Shown: positions 33,621 to 46,134, counted from the stretch's first letter. The stretch: 64,000 nucleotides of DNA from Eutreptiella sp. 'Long Island Sound 2002' (GCA_964036045.1 OZ038378.1:184600944-184664943); one strand, 5' to 3'. A program made the numbers and translations. The notes: generated by a model not told the origin, from the letters alone.

Positions 33621-36600
33621 CTGAGACACACAAGCGATGAGGGGTCGGATGCAGATTCTTCCTCCAGTTTGGTTGTGAAAGGTCGCGCCTGGATGACGGC
33701 TCAGGCTCACACCTAAGCATCCCGTCAGGCATGCTTGGGTGACACGTCAGGTGCCGCCTCGGCAATGCGTCAGGCGAGCACAACAATGACGCATCTAGCT
33801 CACTTCTATGTCAGCCTCTATGCCTCTATGTTTGCGCACATGCTTGTCCTGTGTCTCACTTGGGCAGAAATTGCGGCCCTAGGGATAATTGGCACGACCC
33901 CCCCCACCCCCCCATGGCCCTCCCATACCTCGCAGTCGGCCCAAATTGAAGCCCTTACAAAGCGAGGATGCAGGCTGTGGGCTGGCGCCCCATTTGGGAG
34001 CCAGGCAGTGGCCATGGAGTCACGGCCCCCGCACGACCGCTCAAACTCGTTTGGGGTTGGGGGCAGGGGACACAGGGTCAAGGGTAGTGAGGTAGGAAGG
34101 TATGTCTGTCGCTCTCTTGTAGGCCGACGGACGATGTGAAGATCATACCCCCAGCGCTGGGGGAGGAGACTGTGGACACATGCCACACTGGGAGCCAGGA
34201 CCTAGACGGTAACCTGGCAGGTGGTCCCTCCCTCCCTGAACCTGCAGGCTTGCGGGCCTCTGCTGGAGGATGCAGGGGGCGGGATCCTCCTGCGGATGCT
34301 GTACACTAGCTCAAAATCAGGGGGGGGGGCGGGCAGGGCTTGCTCCTTTTATGCAAATGCAGTGGTGTGCAGGCCTCCGGATCCAGGAGCGGTGGTCCTG
34401 TTCCCTCTGCAGCTGTGGGCTTGCCCTCACTGGTGTGCGCAACGTGTCACATGTGTGGCGTAACGGGGTGGCTGGTACACTTGGGTCTTGCGCCTCTTCT
34501 GGTTCCTCTTCCCCCATTCCCAACAAGGACTGTTCGTCAAAATCCTGCTCCCCATCCTCTTCTTCCTCTACTCTACCTACCCAGGGGGGCTGGCAGAAAA
34601 AAAAAACCTGGCACCACCGTCCCTTTTTCTGGGGGGGGTACCCCCGGAGGGGGAGGGGGGTGCGTAAAACAAACTTGTGAAAATTTTTCCGGGCCCAAAA
34701 AAGTGAGATTTCTTGAAATCTATCCCACTCCTTCGAAATTGGAAGGTGCAAGTAAGATACTTTTCAAGGTCTCCATTGATATTCTAGCCGATATGGGTGG
34801 TATTTCTGTTTAAGGGCCCCACTCAGGCTGAACCATGCCTTTTTTCACGATGTCGCTCTTTGTGGCTGCATAACCCCTACCCTCTCGGGGGCCCAAAAGT
34901 GGGCGGAATTGCTATGTAACCCCTACGTTCCCCCCAAAAGGGGACAAAATCAAAGCACCACACAGCAAAAAAAAATGGGAAAATTTGGTTTGCCTTTGTG
35001 TCCCAATCTGTGTTGGAGTTCCTACACATTGCCCGCAGCAAGATTTGAACCTAGGATGTTGCAAACACAGCGCCACTGCTTTTCCACTCAGGTATAGGCC
35101 AACTCTGACAACCCTCTGCTTGGTGATGATATTGATGATGGTATTAATATTTGGTCCAACATGTTTTTCATCCATTATTGAGTTCTCCTGAAAAGTCTGA
35201 GTATTTTGAGCATAGACACATGGGGTGAAAAACCATTTTTTCACCCTCTGCCGCATCAAGAAAATTTTCTTATGGCGCCTTTGGCGTCGACGGTTGGGGA
35301 CTTCCCTGGGCTCTGCTTGCGAAACAAATTTCTGAACAAGTGCACTACCTTTTTTTGGGGGGTACCCCTGTAGGGGGGGGGGGGGGGGGCACCGGCCCCC
35401 TGTACGTACCATGTTCACTGAAATGTGTCCAAAAAGCATGGGGGATTTTCGGCGTCCCACATCTGCTAGCTCATCCGCTTTGTGGTTCCCTTGAATGCCA
35501 ACGTGGGACGGCACTTGTAGCCAATGGACTTTGTGCCCACAGACCTCCAAAAGTGTCAAAATTTCCTCCCACAAATCCACGTGACTCACTAGCCCATTAG
35601 ACCCCACCCACCAATGCCATTTCTATTTCTATTTCCATTTCTATTTCTGTGCTTTTCCTAGCGCCCCATCCACCACCAGCAAAGAGTCCGGGCATATGAG
35701 TGTCTGCTTGCCTGGTGTTTCCCCCTGCAATGCCCCCAAAGCCGCTCAGAGCTCTCCTCGATTGTTACTTTGCCTTTCATGTACCAGTATGGACTCCGCC
35801 GTGTCTCGGTCATCGCCAAAGAATACACCGTATCCCCCCACTTGACCTGCGGGGTGGGTTTCAAATAACCCACCTAGAAAATTATTTCCCATCTTGCCTG
35901 CAAATACCTTGCAATGAAGCGCTCATAGTACTCGCACGGTTCCTTTTTATGGAGTTCCTTTTCTTTTGTCATTTGCTAAGCTTTCACCAAGGTTGGTGGC
36001 ATTTGATCTTGGGCCTCCATCGCCCTTGGGTGTCTCAGGCACTCCCCGGGGCCCAATGCTTCAAATGCCTGGATCATTGATTGTGTTTCCATTCACGGGA
36101 AAGGGGGATTCGGATGTTTCAACCAACCCACCAGTACCTCCAAACATAGCTTCAAGAAATGGTTCCATTGGGTGGTGGGGGGGGGGGGGGCATGTAGTCG
36201 GAAGTTATGGGTTGTTTGGAGCCGCCAGCGGGCCCTCACTACTGCCCAATACATTAGCCATAGGGCGGAGGACACAGATAATGCCGCTTGCTCCCAAAGG
36301 ATCTCCTGTGGGTCCTCTGCCGTTCCCTCATCCAGGTGAAGGGAGGGGGGGGGGGGGGGGCAGCATGATACCTTGTTGTGTTGCTGTCTGCAGGTAGCAC
36401 CTATTGGCCTCTTGCCACTTACCGCTGCCCATCCCTTGAACCCTTTGCGTCCATTGGTGGTGGGGCCCATCAACCTCTCACCACCTTGTGCCCTCCCTCT
36501 CCCTCCTTTGCCTATCTTGACCTCTCTGCCTATCCATCCTTCCCCTTGGCAGGTTGTGCCAATGGAGCCCCCGGACTGTCCCTGTTTGATTGGCTTTGTG

Positions 36601-39600
36601 TCGGGTCCACACAGAGGAGGGCAACTACCCTAGCCATTGGCCAGGTGTGTCGAAGTACCCACCCCACACCGGCGCTGGAGGAACCCTCTCTCAGCGGTGG
36701 TATTTGGGCCCTGGGGTGTCCGCTTGTGGGATACCTTCCCTGACAGGGGCGCTTAACAACCTTCGCCATTCCCTTTCTCGCGCTCAGTGTGTTGTGCCTC
36801 TAGCACCCGTCGCAGCACTAGGGCCACTCAGGGTGATGGATGGGGATTGGTGTTGTAGTGGGAGCTGCGGGCTGGGCCGGGCCATGCAGGGCGGGGCGGG
36901 GGGTTCCCCCCTGCGTTGGTTAGCACAAGTGGTCCTTCCTTTTCGCCTGTCTCCCAACCCTGCTCAGCCTTGTCCAGCCCTACCGACGCACACACAAGGC
37001 TGGTAGACCGTCCCTTTGCCTTGCGTTGGTGCACACAGGGGCAGGCAAACCGTCCCCTCACCCGGTGCTTGCACGGGAGGGCAAATGAGGTGCTCTCCTA
37101 GCCTTAAAGTGGTCTTTTCTTCTCTCTTGCCCCACGGCCAACCTAGCCTTGCCCTAATGTGCACAAGAGTAGGTATATAGCCCCTCTGCCCTATGCTTGG
37201 GCGTACAGGGGTGGGAAGACTGTCCTATTGCCGTGTGTGTGAGTGTGCCGGGGTCGTGGTTTTTGGTTTCCAGATATGCAACCCCCTACCAAGGTCTTGC
37301 ACTAGTATTCCCATGAGTGTGCCGCACACACGGTGCACATGGTGTGCACCGTGCACTGAGCATGCGTATGTTGCTGCAATCATGAGCCCCATGTGCATGT
37401 GGCATCGCAACTCATCATGTCACTCTGTTTCAAGACCTAGGGCTGATTTCTTCATGGTGTGCAACCCAAGATATTCGTGGCTCAAGCTGGGTGTGCACCT
37501 TTGCCCTCTACCGCGCCGTGGTTTAGGTTTGTCCTCGCACTGCCCCAACCCCGGCCTTTATTCCGGCCCTCCCCTAGCTCCGGCCTGGTTCCAGCCGTGG
37601 TCTCAGCATCTCAGCCTGGGCTCCGGGCGTGGCTTTGGTTGTTGCCTTGGCTCCAGCTCTAGCTCTGCCTTGGCTCTAACCGTGACTCAACCTAGGCTGG
37701 GTGCAAGGAAGCCAAGAGGCTAGAGCCCTGTTTTGGCTCTGGCCCTTGCTCCACCTCCAAACACAGCCCTAGCCCTGTCCTATCCGTGGCTCTAGCCGCT
37801 GCCCCTGCTCCAACTAAGTCCTCTCTAGGGTGCTGCCTTTGGACGGAGGGGGTGAGGTATGAGGCTGTCTTCCTCGCCGATGTAGGGGAGTGCGGTTAGA
37901 AGCCAGTCACCCTCTCCAAAGGCAGTTAGGACCACTTGCGCCAACTAGCGCAAGGGCTAGCTCGCCGTCCCCCCGTGCACGTGCCATTTTTTGGTAGGGG
38001 AAAATTTTTCCACCTCTGCACGCACTAGCACAGGGCACGAGCAAAGTCTCCCGACCCCCGTGCACACAAGCACAGGGCATAGGGAGGTGTGCCTACCTTG
38101 TGCATGCCCGCACTGGGCGGAGGGGCTGTTTCCCCTCCCATGCATGTGGCGGAGGGGGCTGTATTCCTTGCCATGTGTGCATTATGCTAGCCCCTAACCA
38201 CCGCAAGGGCTAGCTCCCCCTCCCTTGCGCACACCAACACTAGGTAAAAGTGTGGTTTCCTTGCCCATACTTGCTGCTTGTTGCTACTTGCTCCCATTTG
38301 TTCTTGCCGACTCACACTTGCCCACGGATATGTGCTACTCAGACTTGCTCACACCTGCTCATGCTTGGCCATATTGACCCCAAATGAAGAGGCAGAACAC
38401 CTAATGAGGTTGTGACGCCTTGTCAAGGGAACAATGTAGGTTAATGGTATGTTGTCCACCCTGCTTACCTGCAAACTCACGTTTAATCCCAGCCTTTTTT
38501 GGTTGCTCAAAACTTGGTGCAAAGTATTCATACATGCTCATTTGTGCTCACACTTCCTTGTTCTTGCCCCTGCTCTGGACTTGCTCACACTCGTTGATGC
38601 AAACTGATCATAGTCACTCATGCCTGTTCATATTTGCCTCCACATAGGCATGTGCGCATGCCACGCAATGTGGCTGTTGGGCAGGGGAGGACCGGGTGGG
38701 ATGGACACTTGGGTATGATGGTGTGCGTGCTTTGCACATTAATGCACTGGTACTTGCAGGGAGTCACCTTGGTGGTGGGCATCCATAAAGTTGTTGTCCG
38801 TGGGCACATCACGGTGGATGAGGGGGGAGGAGAGGAGGTTGTGAAGGATTATGTGCTTTGCTGTGTGCATTGGGGTAACGTGTTGGGTGGGGCCGGCAAT
38901 TTGAAACTTTGTGCATTTTCCGGTGGAAAAGAAAAACGATTGCAAAGGGAAGTAGAAATATAGATCATCCCACGACATGGATGATATTGGGGCCGGTCTT
39001 GATGGAGGGTGCAGCCCTGTGTTCAGTGCAGCATTGGTTGTACGCAGGTTGTGGCCCCTAGTGCCCAACAAATAGTGTGCCTATTGTCTCCGGAAAATGA
39101 GACACCGTTGTGGGCCCTTGGTTGTACATCTCAATGTCAAAATCATATATGTTTGGTTGATCGTTGTGTCCACGATGAGTGGACCTAGATAAGAACTTTA
39201 AAGTCAGTAGAGGTGGGTGCTCACCAAAATTTGCGGGGGTTTTGAATCATCAGGCGAGAGGGCAAGGGGCAGATGGGTGAACCACAAAGGCACCAAGGCA
39301 AACCAGCCAAAACATCCGGGGTCAAGTACCACCCGGTGTCTAGGTGTCTGAGGGGAAACATTGCTTTGTGCATGACATTGCATGCACCAACGGCTGGCGA
39401 TTGACCTCCATCCATTCAGTGGCAGCCCAACGCCGTCAAGTACATCCCGAAGCTCTCTTCGGCCCTCTCTTATCGGTTTGGCCCGGGGCAGCATGACACA
39501 GCCCATGACACACCTTTGTAAAATCCTTGTTTTGATAAAAATTTCCATTGATGAATCGTTGCCCCGGCCCCCTCCCTTTCCGCCCCTGAAACCCGGCTTT

Positions 39601-42540
39601 TGAGGAGGGTCAAAAATGACCACCGGCACTTAGTCCAAGTGCCCTTGAAATGTGTACATAGGTGTCAAGGTCCTGTGTCAACAAGGGTCTTGGTACTATA
39701 GGTACTATAGGTGCTGTTCCGTGATTGCATGTGCTGAGGGTGGTCGTGTGTGTGTGGTGGGGGGGTTGCCACAGTATCACAACGTGTTGGCATATTGTCG
39801 AATACCTGGTCATCAAAATGTGGTGGCACATTCGAGACATGCAACGTCTCACATGGGGGCCGAATGTACTGAAATTGACGGCTGTTGTCGTCCTTGAAGC
39901 GATGCATCTGGCTTCTTCGGTATTCTCTCGAGAGCCCAGAATCCTCGAAATCCGGGTTGTTCGCGGAGTTGGCAATGGTGATATATTGCTTGGATGATGG
40001 GACAATGTGCAATTCACGGCCATGCATGGGGCAGCCTTGCAGCATGTCCTATAAATGGTAAGAGTGTGTATCATCCCTCCCCTTATCTTGGAACTACTTT
40101 TGCTAGGCTCCAACGGCAACAAAGACAATGGTAATGCTCACACTCTCTTGCCGGACACACGCTTTGCTTGATAGCTCTCAATCCACCACATTTGATCTTG
40201 TAGGGGAGGTGCATGCAAGGAACCCCTTGCCTCCTCCCAATGCTGCATCAGAAAGTGATCCCATTTCCCCCTCTCTGGTGCCACTGTATGCGCAATTTGT
40301 ACTGTTATGGTGCATTTCCTGGGCCCTGTTGCATTTTCATATTGGTGGTGGTTCTACATGGGGCTAAAAAGCCAAATACCCGAAGACTATGCTTCCCCCA
40401 ATTTTGCCCTCCCGCAACCGTGGGTTTCAAAGTGCAAAGGGTCACGTGGTATGGAATTGATACAAGACCTTGGTGCAAATACCCGTGTTTACAGGGCCCG
40501 TCGTTTGCCACCTCGATTATGGGTAGTGGGAATATATTTCCCTTCAACTATGTGTTTGCACGCTGGCAATGGATTACACACCGGCTAATCTCCACGCATG
40601 TTGGTGGTGCCTTTTTTGGCACCAAAAGTTAGCGGAGAAACGTTGGATTGCTTTTTTTATTGGACCTCCTTGATCTTTGCCTTCATGGCTGTTTCTAGGA
40701 GTTGGTGTATTTCCTATTGTCACCACACGCAACATTTGTTCAGGCCTATCACAACTTTGTTGTCCCACCCCTATGTCCGTGCTAGATGGTATACGTGGGT
40801 GGACCTTCCACAAACCAGTCCCAAACCTGAGGCGACAACTCGTTAGTTGGGCTTGCACGCGAGCAAAACTCAACGCATGCCAACAGACTATGTGACACAA
40901 ACGTGACGACATGTGCCCACGGAGGAAAACTGTGTGTGGCCGCTACAAGGCCCAAAGGTGGGCCATTTGGCATTCCGTATGTACACTTGCATGACACATC
41001 AGGCATGATTGAAATGCATGTTACACCTTAAGCCCAACAAACCTTGGCACACTTCGCTTGCGCAGGGTTACGGAACTCCAAAAGGGCCGAATCCCGCTTG
41101 TTGAACAAGATTTTGACCTTCATGACATCACCGCATGTCCCAAACAAGTTGAACAACTCGTCCGGCTTCACCCGTTCGTCGAGATGGTTGACCAAGAGCA
41201 CATTACCCCCACCGGAAGGATCAACTACTCCTCCCGTAAGCCTATCATAGGCTTGTGTTCCAGGGTACGCAATTTGGGTTTGCATCGTGGAAGCGGAAGT
41301 AGATTGACTTGGCACGGCGGCCTCGGGCGAATTTTCATCGAAGGGATGCAGGGTGAAGTCGCGAGAGCACGTCGGGTCCGTACAATCCAAAGATGACAAC
41401 TTTGCAAACGCAATTGCCATTTTACAACTGCACGCCGTAGAGAGGGTTGCGGGTGAGGCAGATGGCAAACGAAATGCCACACAACACACACAAATTCCGT
41501 GTGACAACTGTGTACGCGCACGCTGGACAGTTTGGTTATCACGCTCAACAAACCGACTCGAGAGACCACAAAACAACCGAGCAAAGTATCTCACCCAACA
41601 CCCCCAACCGTCGTCATGTGGACCTCCACGGCACAACCAAAGTGTCACGAGGACCCTTCGAAAATAATTAGACCCTGAAATCAAAAGGTCTGATAAAGCC
41701 TCACTATCTTTTGGTGTGCACATTCATTTGGCGGCCCCCTTATGCTATAGCATGGGGCAGGTTGAGGAGGTAGTGGGTTGTATTTGCATTGTCGGGATGC
41801 CCCATGCCTCCATAACGTTTTGGTGGCCTGCGTTCCCCACTCCTTGACTCGTTGAACTACCTCTTGCATGGAGGAACGCATGGTCAATCAACACCTTGAA
41901 GCATAAATATGCTTGTTGTTAAATTGCGCTTTGGCCTCTGCAGCTTGCATCACGTCCTCCATTTCTACGAAGCCTTGCAATTGGACGCTCTTGTTTTGCA
42001 AAACTACTTTGCGAACGCTTCCAACCCGCGAGAACACACGATACAAGGTGTTGCAATCCACGGGATGAATTAGCAATGTAATGATGATGAACAAAATGCG
42101 GTTCGGGGCGGTTTCGTTGAGCTCACGGGTGAAAGAGATACATTGTCGATCGGAATACGCGACGGACACAACCTATTGACCAATGGAGGAGTGAAAGGCT
42201 TGTGCATGCCCTACAATCGTAAAAGCCACGCAATCAATGATGTACATACTTGTCCTCGAATCATGCATGCTCCATGGTACGTATCTACGAATCTCATGGC
42301 CGAATCTAAGTGCTCGAACTCTACGAAGGCTTGCATTTTGGCATCCAACTTGAGAATATTCACCAAAGTTCCAAATTGACCACAAACTTCATTGATTTCG
42401 CTGTCGGTTGCCGCCGGTGGAAGGTTACGGAGGTAGATTACTTTGCTTGGGGTTTGACCCCGTTGCCTCTTTGCAGGGGCAGGTTCCGCACCTATCTCCG
42501 CGGATGATCTTTTTAACGAATGAGAATCAACGTAGCTCAT
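32961..42540 (-). CDS. polypyrimidine-tract-binding protein homologue (PTB/hnRNP I-L family), 5 exons, complete
   Basis: Joined exons 42540-42250, 42172-41895, 41427-41043, 40048-39806 and 33620-32961 give 1857 nt (618 codons plus stop). Donors (gtatgt, gtgttg, gtttgt, gtattc) and acceptors (all AG) fit, and phases (0, 2, 0, 0) are consistent. The protein has a basic, NLS-like N-terminus (KR at 10-11, KRQR at 24-27). RRM1 is at ~33-104, RRM2 ~121-200, RRM3 ~265-337 and RRM4 ~385-455. A Gly/Met/Gln-rich tail (~456-618) follows. PTB hallmarks include LFNLFGTCGDVMKVKILFNK in RRM3 and GCPMHGRELHIVPSSKQY after it. PTB-family proteins bind CU-rich RNA in the nucleus and control splicing and mRNA fate. 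The protein is longer than animal PTBs (~530-560 residues) because of the tail. Confidence 0.93.
35025..35100 (-). other. tRNA-like sequence (SINE-head candidate)
   Basis: On the minus strand A-box-like 'tacctgagtggaaaagcag' is followed about 40 bases later by B-box-like 'ggttcaaatct'. The acceptor stem does not pair, so it is not a functional tRNA. It lies ~350 bases downstream of the RNase H relic on the same strand. Confidence 0.5.
35440..35860 (-). pseudogene. degenerate RNase H (type 1) domain inside PTB intron 4
   Basis: Minus-strand frames give GYGVFFGDD, QSNNRGEL (catalytic Glu) followed by a stop, CPDSLLVVDGALGKA (catalytic Asp), and after a frame change VHWLQVPSHVGIQGNHKADE with LADVGRR (final His/Asp region intact). 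The order and spacing are those of retroelement RNase H domains. The in-frame stop, an AAATAG-like microsatellite interruption and frame changes make it a pseudogene. Its sequence is distinct from the 8.1-kb copy. Confidence 0.7.
36385..36760 (-). repeat. dispersed repeat family E, inverted copy
   Basis: Read in reverse it carries the family landmarks: 'gtgtgtcgaagtaccc'/'ttggccaggtgtg' for the left part, then 'gcaggttgtgccaatggagc', then 'ctgtctgcaggtagcaccta' for the end. The plus-strand peptide GCANGAPGLSLFDW is shared with other copies. Confidence 0.7.
39806..40048 (-). CDS. PTB homologue exon 4 (RRM3 end, linker to RRM4)
   Basis: 81 codons between acceptor 'accatttatag' and donor 'gtattc', both phase 0. 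MHGRELHIVPSSKQY and YRRSQMHRFKDDNSRQFQYI match the PTB RRM3-RRM4 linker, and TLHVSNVPPHFDDQ opens RRM4. Confidence 0.93.
40049..41042. other. PTB intron 3
   Basis: 994 bases without coding signal. The plus-strand open frame at 40213-40632 is Cys/Phe/Pro-rich and judged accidental. Confidence 0.7.
41043..41427 (-). CDS. PTB homologue exon 3 (RRM2 end, linker, RRM3)
   Basis: 385 nt. It starts by completing the split Ser codon and continues CKMAIAFAKLSSLDC, equivalent to the family's RIDFSKLTSLN. A Ser/Ala-rich linker leads to RRM3 (GGGNVLLVNHLDERV). It ends at GCC AAG before 'gtttgt'. Confidence 0.92.
41895..42172 (-). CDS. PTB homologue exon 2 (end of RRM1, RRM2)
   Basis: 278 nt entered through 'caatag' after a 77-bp intron. 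It encodes the last RRM1 strand (VSVAYSDR) and RRM2 (RILFIIITLLIHPVDCNTLY, then VQLQGFVEM). It ends in phase 2 (Ser codon split AG|T) at donor 'gtgttg'. Confidence 0.9.
42250..42540 (-). CDS. PTB homologue exon 1 (start codon, NLS-like segment, RRM1)
   Basis: The ATG at 42540-42538 opens a 97-codon exon. RRM1 begins SKVIYLRNLPPAA (RNP2-like) and has MQAFVEFEHLDSA (RNP1-like). It ends exactly at a codon before 'gtatgt'. An in-frame GTG lies at 42567, but the ATG is the better start. Confidence 0.92.
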
Positions 42541-44269
42541 GATATGACGACGATCAACGAGACCCACAGTAGGCGAACAAGACGACTTGCGGGAAGAAAG
42601 TACGAGGTATGTTATTCCATTTTACACATGTACATGAAACACGGACCACAACGATGCGGCGTGATAGCAAGCCGAAAAAAAAAGCCCCCCCCCAAATCCT
42701 TTTGTACTTGCTTACCACAATCTCCGGGGACTACGATCCGGGTTGGTGGAACCCCCCCCCCCCCCCAATGGACCGACGGATCGGACATGGAGGTGAACCC
42801 CCTCCCTCCCCGTGCCTACCTTGAGCCAAAAAATCCACCGCAAAGCGCGGCGCCAACCTCATACCCCCAACCTCACCAAGTCTTCCGTCAATCTTTCCAT
42901 GTGAAGCCACAATGGGCATGGATGTGCCGGAGTCTTCCAAAATAGATGGAAGAGGGTGAACCTACCAAGCGGTATTGAGCATCAGTAGCGCTAAATGAAA
43001 TGAAGTTGTGCATTGAAAAGAAATTGCACCTAGCAACGTTCCCAACGTACCATAAAGAACAATGAAGTTGCAATGGCTTTCTGCACTTTTAATCCATACG
43101 AGACAAATAAATCTCAAGAAAGCACTTCATCCAAAAGAACCAAGAAATAATGTGCATATGTGTGAAAATAATGCGTCCCCGTGCGCAACAAGCCATGCGC
43201 AAGAAATGCCACAACATTCTTGATCTAATGAAGCATGTTCTTAAGAATGCAGAACAAAAGTCTTGATGCATACAACAATAATGAAGCAAAGATTAAAGTT
43301 CTTCTTCCGAAAAAAAAAATAGCCATTGTCCACATCCACATCAACTTGCGGAAATCCAAAATGAATCAAAGTGAATCGGGCACGTTTTTAAAATGAATCG
43401 GGTGGGTCGGGGTGCCCCCCCCCCCCCCGTCCCCCAAGATGGACCGCATCATGGATGGGGGACGTCCCCCCCCCCGCGCGCCTAGTCCCCGAGACCTCAA
43501 GCGAAAATAATCAATAAATAATAGTTGCATGTCGAGAGTTAAGAAACAAATGAAGAGGTTGTAACAACGGGTGTCCCGCCACGTCAAGTATGCACATGAA
43601 CGTATCGTACAAGGCCACGCGTCTCACTGTGTGGCTGGTTGATTACGTACGGAGAATTTGCTCAGAAAAATAACGCGATCGTAACAACATGTGGAGGAAA
43701 GAATAGGAACTAAGATTTGTACAAAGTGGTCCACGAATGGCCCTCAAATTAGTGAGTGGAGACACATATGGCGACCAAAAGGACATTCATTAAAAGTGAT
43801 AATGCAATGATCGCGAAATACTATACCTCGTTCGGTTCAACCGGCAAATGGGAAATGCAACATGGGGAATATTCCCCGAAGTGAGCATGCAATTGGAAGC
43901 GGAGAAGGAGCAAGGAGCACATGACGGGTCTGGACATGGTCCTAGGCTGCTAGTGGTGGCTTTTTTGTTGCACTCCAAGACTAGAAAAATCATTCCTCTT
44001 CAGCCTTAAGTAAAGCAAAACTTTCACCCACAGTCGACGCACCGCTGAGGCAAAGAATCCCTTTCCCGCACACCTTTCAACAAGGATGAAGCATGCATTA
44101 GAGGAATGACGCGAAAATCTCCAACCCCTCACCACTTTGGCCCTGGGTTTGTAGGTCCAAATCCGTCATGTGCTCCTTGCTCGCCTTCTCCTTCTCCTTG
44201 CATACCCACTCATAAAATAATACCCATGTCGCATTTTCCATTTCGGTGCTGAGGTAATGATTGTGTATT
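42541..44269. other. PTB-side upstream region
   Basis: Presumed 5' UTR and promoter side of PTB; no TATA-like element could be assigned. dC runs near 42754, 43416 and 43466 are followed by AT-rich DNA with no coding signal. Confidence 0.4.
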
Positions 44270-44270
44270 G

Positions 44271-44295
44271 CTAACTAACCCTAACCCTAACCTAG
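44271..44295. repeat. interstitial telomere-like motif
   Basis: 'ctaaccctaaccctaaccta' is about three units of CCCTAA (TTAGGG on the other strand). A shorter match occurs at 46914-46928. They are too short to mark a chromosome end. Confidence 0.7.
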
Positions 44296-44379
44296 TGTTC
44301 GATGTTTTGTGCGACCTGGTGCGACTGCGACAGACAGTGACACTTTGAACGACCGTTCCAGATACAGCACAGTAGAATT

Positions 44380-45123
44380 ACTGTAAAAAGTCCAATACCA
44401 GCGGCAATGTCCCAGAAAAAAGTCTCATAATGGCCTTTATAATGTCCTGAGACTTACTATTCTGAAGCTTTGGGACAAGTCTACTAATGTCCCAAAGCAT
44501 TTCTGGAATTGGTGCATCAGCAAGGCGAGTACCCTAGCCCAGCGCGCCGGGCTACGGCTTGGCACAAGCTGGCTCGATTCCCGCAGTTGCACGGGAAGGA
44601 AGATGGGTAGATGAGGTTTTTGCGCGCCGAGCCGTCGGCGACCAAAGTTTTTGGCACTAGCGTTTTCCGCCCCATCGTTTGTTCCTTGGTTGCCTTGTCG
44701 ATGGTTCGTTCTTTCGTTCATTGGTTGAAAATTTAAGACCGATTGCATCGCATCCGAGTCGCAATTTGCAGAATTTGTGTTTTGGATGTTTGTAATTAGA
44801 TTCAATTGGGAATGCTATTTGTCATTTTCGTTTCTTCCACGTCAACAAGGGGGGGGGGGGACGGGTGCAACGCACTCGGAAGAAAATTTTTCTACGTTTG
44901 AAAACAGGGGCAGGGGCAGGGGACCTGCGCGCAAAGCGCCTGGAGAAAAATTTTCCACAAAGTCGGATAATGTGTCCATGGAAAAAGTCTCATAATCTCC
45001 AGAATGGTTCCAAACGGTGCCCAAAGAGGAAAGTCTTGTAAGGTCCCAAATGGGTGGCCCCGAAGTCTCATAATATCCCGAATGGCTTGATTTTGTCCGG
45101 GACATTATTGGGCATTTTACAGG
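44380..45123. mobile_element. candidate MITE-like element with imperfect terminal inverted repeats
   Basis: The left end 'ctgtaaaaagtccaata' matches the reverse complement of the right end 'ctgtaaaatgcccaata' with two mismatches. Both are followed by ATGTCCC, after an 8-base insertion on the left. Subterminal motifs 'aagtctcataat' recur three times. The interior is non-coding and carries a tRNA-like 'tagcccagcgcgccgggcta' followed by 'ggctcgattccc'. I could not fix a target-site duplication, so the mobility class is a guess. Confidence 0.45.
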
Positions 45124-45515
45124 ATGGTGGAGGGGGGTTCAGAGTTGTTGCACAGATGGTAGGTGGTTGTAGAGGTAATATGGGGATTTTTAGGTTTGTA
45201 GAATTTGTACAGGATTCAGCTTTGTCCCTCTGCTTCGTCTTCTCCTCTTCCCCTTGCTTGTTCGCTTGGGGAGTACCCTCGGCCTGGTGAAGGCTGCAGG
45301 CATCAATTTTTTTGAGGCATCACCTCTTCATTCCCTTTTGGCCGGTTGAAGTTCCGTTATGTACGGCAATTGTGGATTGTTTTCGCATTGATAGCTAGAA
45401 AAAACTTTTCAAGAAGAACTTTGTCATCATTTGTTGCTATCAACTTGCATGCCACCACCACATCGAGTGTACTTTACATTCTTTTTTCGTTTCAACAAGC
45501 CTCATGGATCATCGG

Positions 45516-45518
<3 letters not shown>

Positions 45519-45590
<72 letters not shown>
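45519..45590. repeat. (AT)n microsatellite
   Basis: About 72 bases of uninterrupted AT dinucleotide, 0.47 kb upstream of the PTEN start codon. It is probably length-polymorphic and cruciform-prone. Confidence 0.95.
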
Positions 45591-45593
<3 letters not shown>

Positions 45594-46055
45594 GAAAGGA
45601 CATCACTTGGTGCACTTTTGAACAAATTTGTTTGAAGAAGTTTCCATGCATCTTTGGCCCACTATTCATTCCTTCATCGTTCAAAAACAGTGCAGGTGAT
45701 TGGGTATTTGGCAACGGGCACCATAGTGTGATGGGAGTGGGTGGGAGGCCCTTAGGGGTTGGAACCGGGGGGATGGGGCGTTGGCGGCTTGTGGCTTGCC
45801 TTGCCTTGGTGTTGATGGGGTGGGTGAGGCGTTGAGGCCTTTTGTCCCGGAATGTGCACTGAGGGACACTTTAGAGCACATTAGGAACCAAAGTTGCGAA
45901 GTTGGAGTTGTCAAATGACACGTGCATGGTCGTAGGCGGGCCCTTTTCTCGGGAGAAGAAGAATCATTGTCATGCGTTAAGCAACCACCAACTCACATCA
46001 TGCGAACTCCCCACTCCTTGTTTCCAAGGTCCTTTTCAACGTTGACGGTCCCGGA

Positions 46056-46134
46056 ATGTGGACCAAGATCCGCCGAATAGTATCACAAGAGAAGCGACGA
46101 CATGTCGAAGACGGGTTCGATCTTGATTTGACAT
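46056..46134 (+). CDS. PTEN: PTEN exon 1
   Basis: 79 nt from the ATG to ACA T|gtatgt. It encodes 26 residues and the first base of Tyr27, ending FDLDLT. Human coding exon 1 is also 79 nt, which supports this start codon. Confidence 0.93.

Larger units (their letters stand above)
33621..39805. other. PTB intron 4 (6185 bp), repeat-bearing
   Basis: The intron separates RRM4's first strand from the rest of RRM4. It contains an RNase H relic, a tRNA-like sequence, a family E repeat, several long dG runs (near 34320, 35380, 36176, 36346) and low-complexity CT-rich DNA at 37.5-38.3 kb. An acidic minus-strand frame near 34490-34580 (VEEEEDGEQDFDEQ) is unassigned. Confidence 0.75.

Noticed and set aside
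34912-35607. 231-codon minus-strand open frame as an intact gene
   Set aside because: Only its first ~55 codons match RNase H; the rest runs through a dC run and a tRNA-like sequence, so it is a relic plus read-through.
44271-44295. True telomere or chromosome end
   Set aside because: Only about three hexamers, with ordinary sequence on both sides; an interstitial motif.
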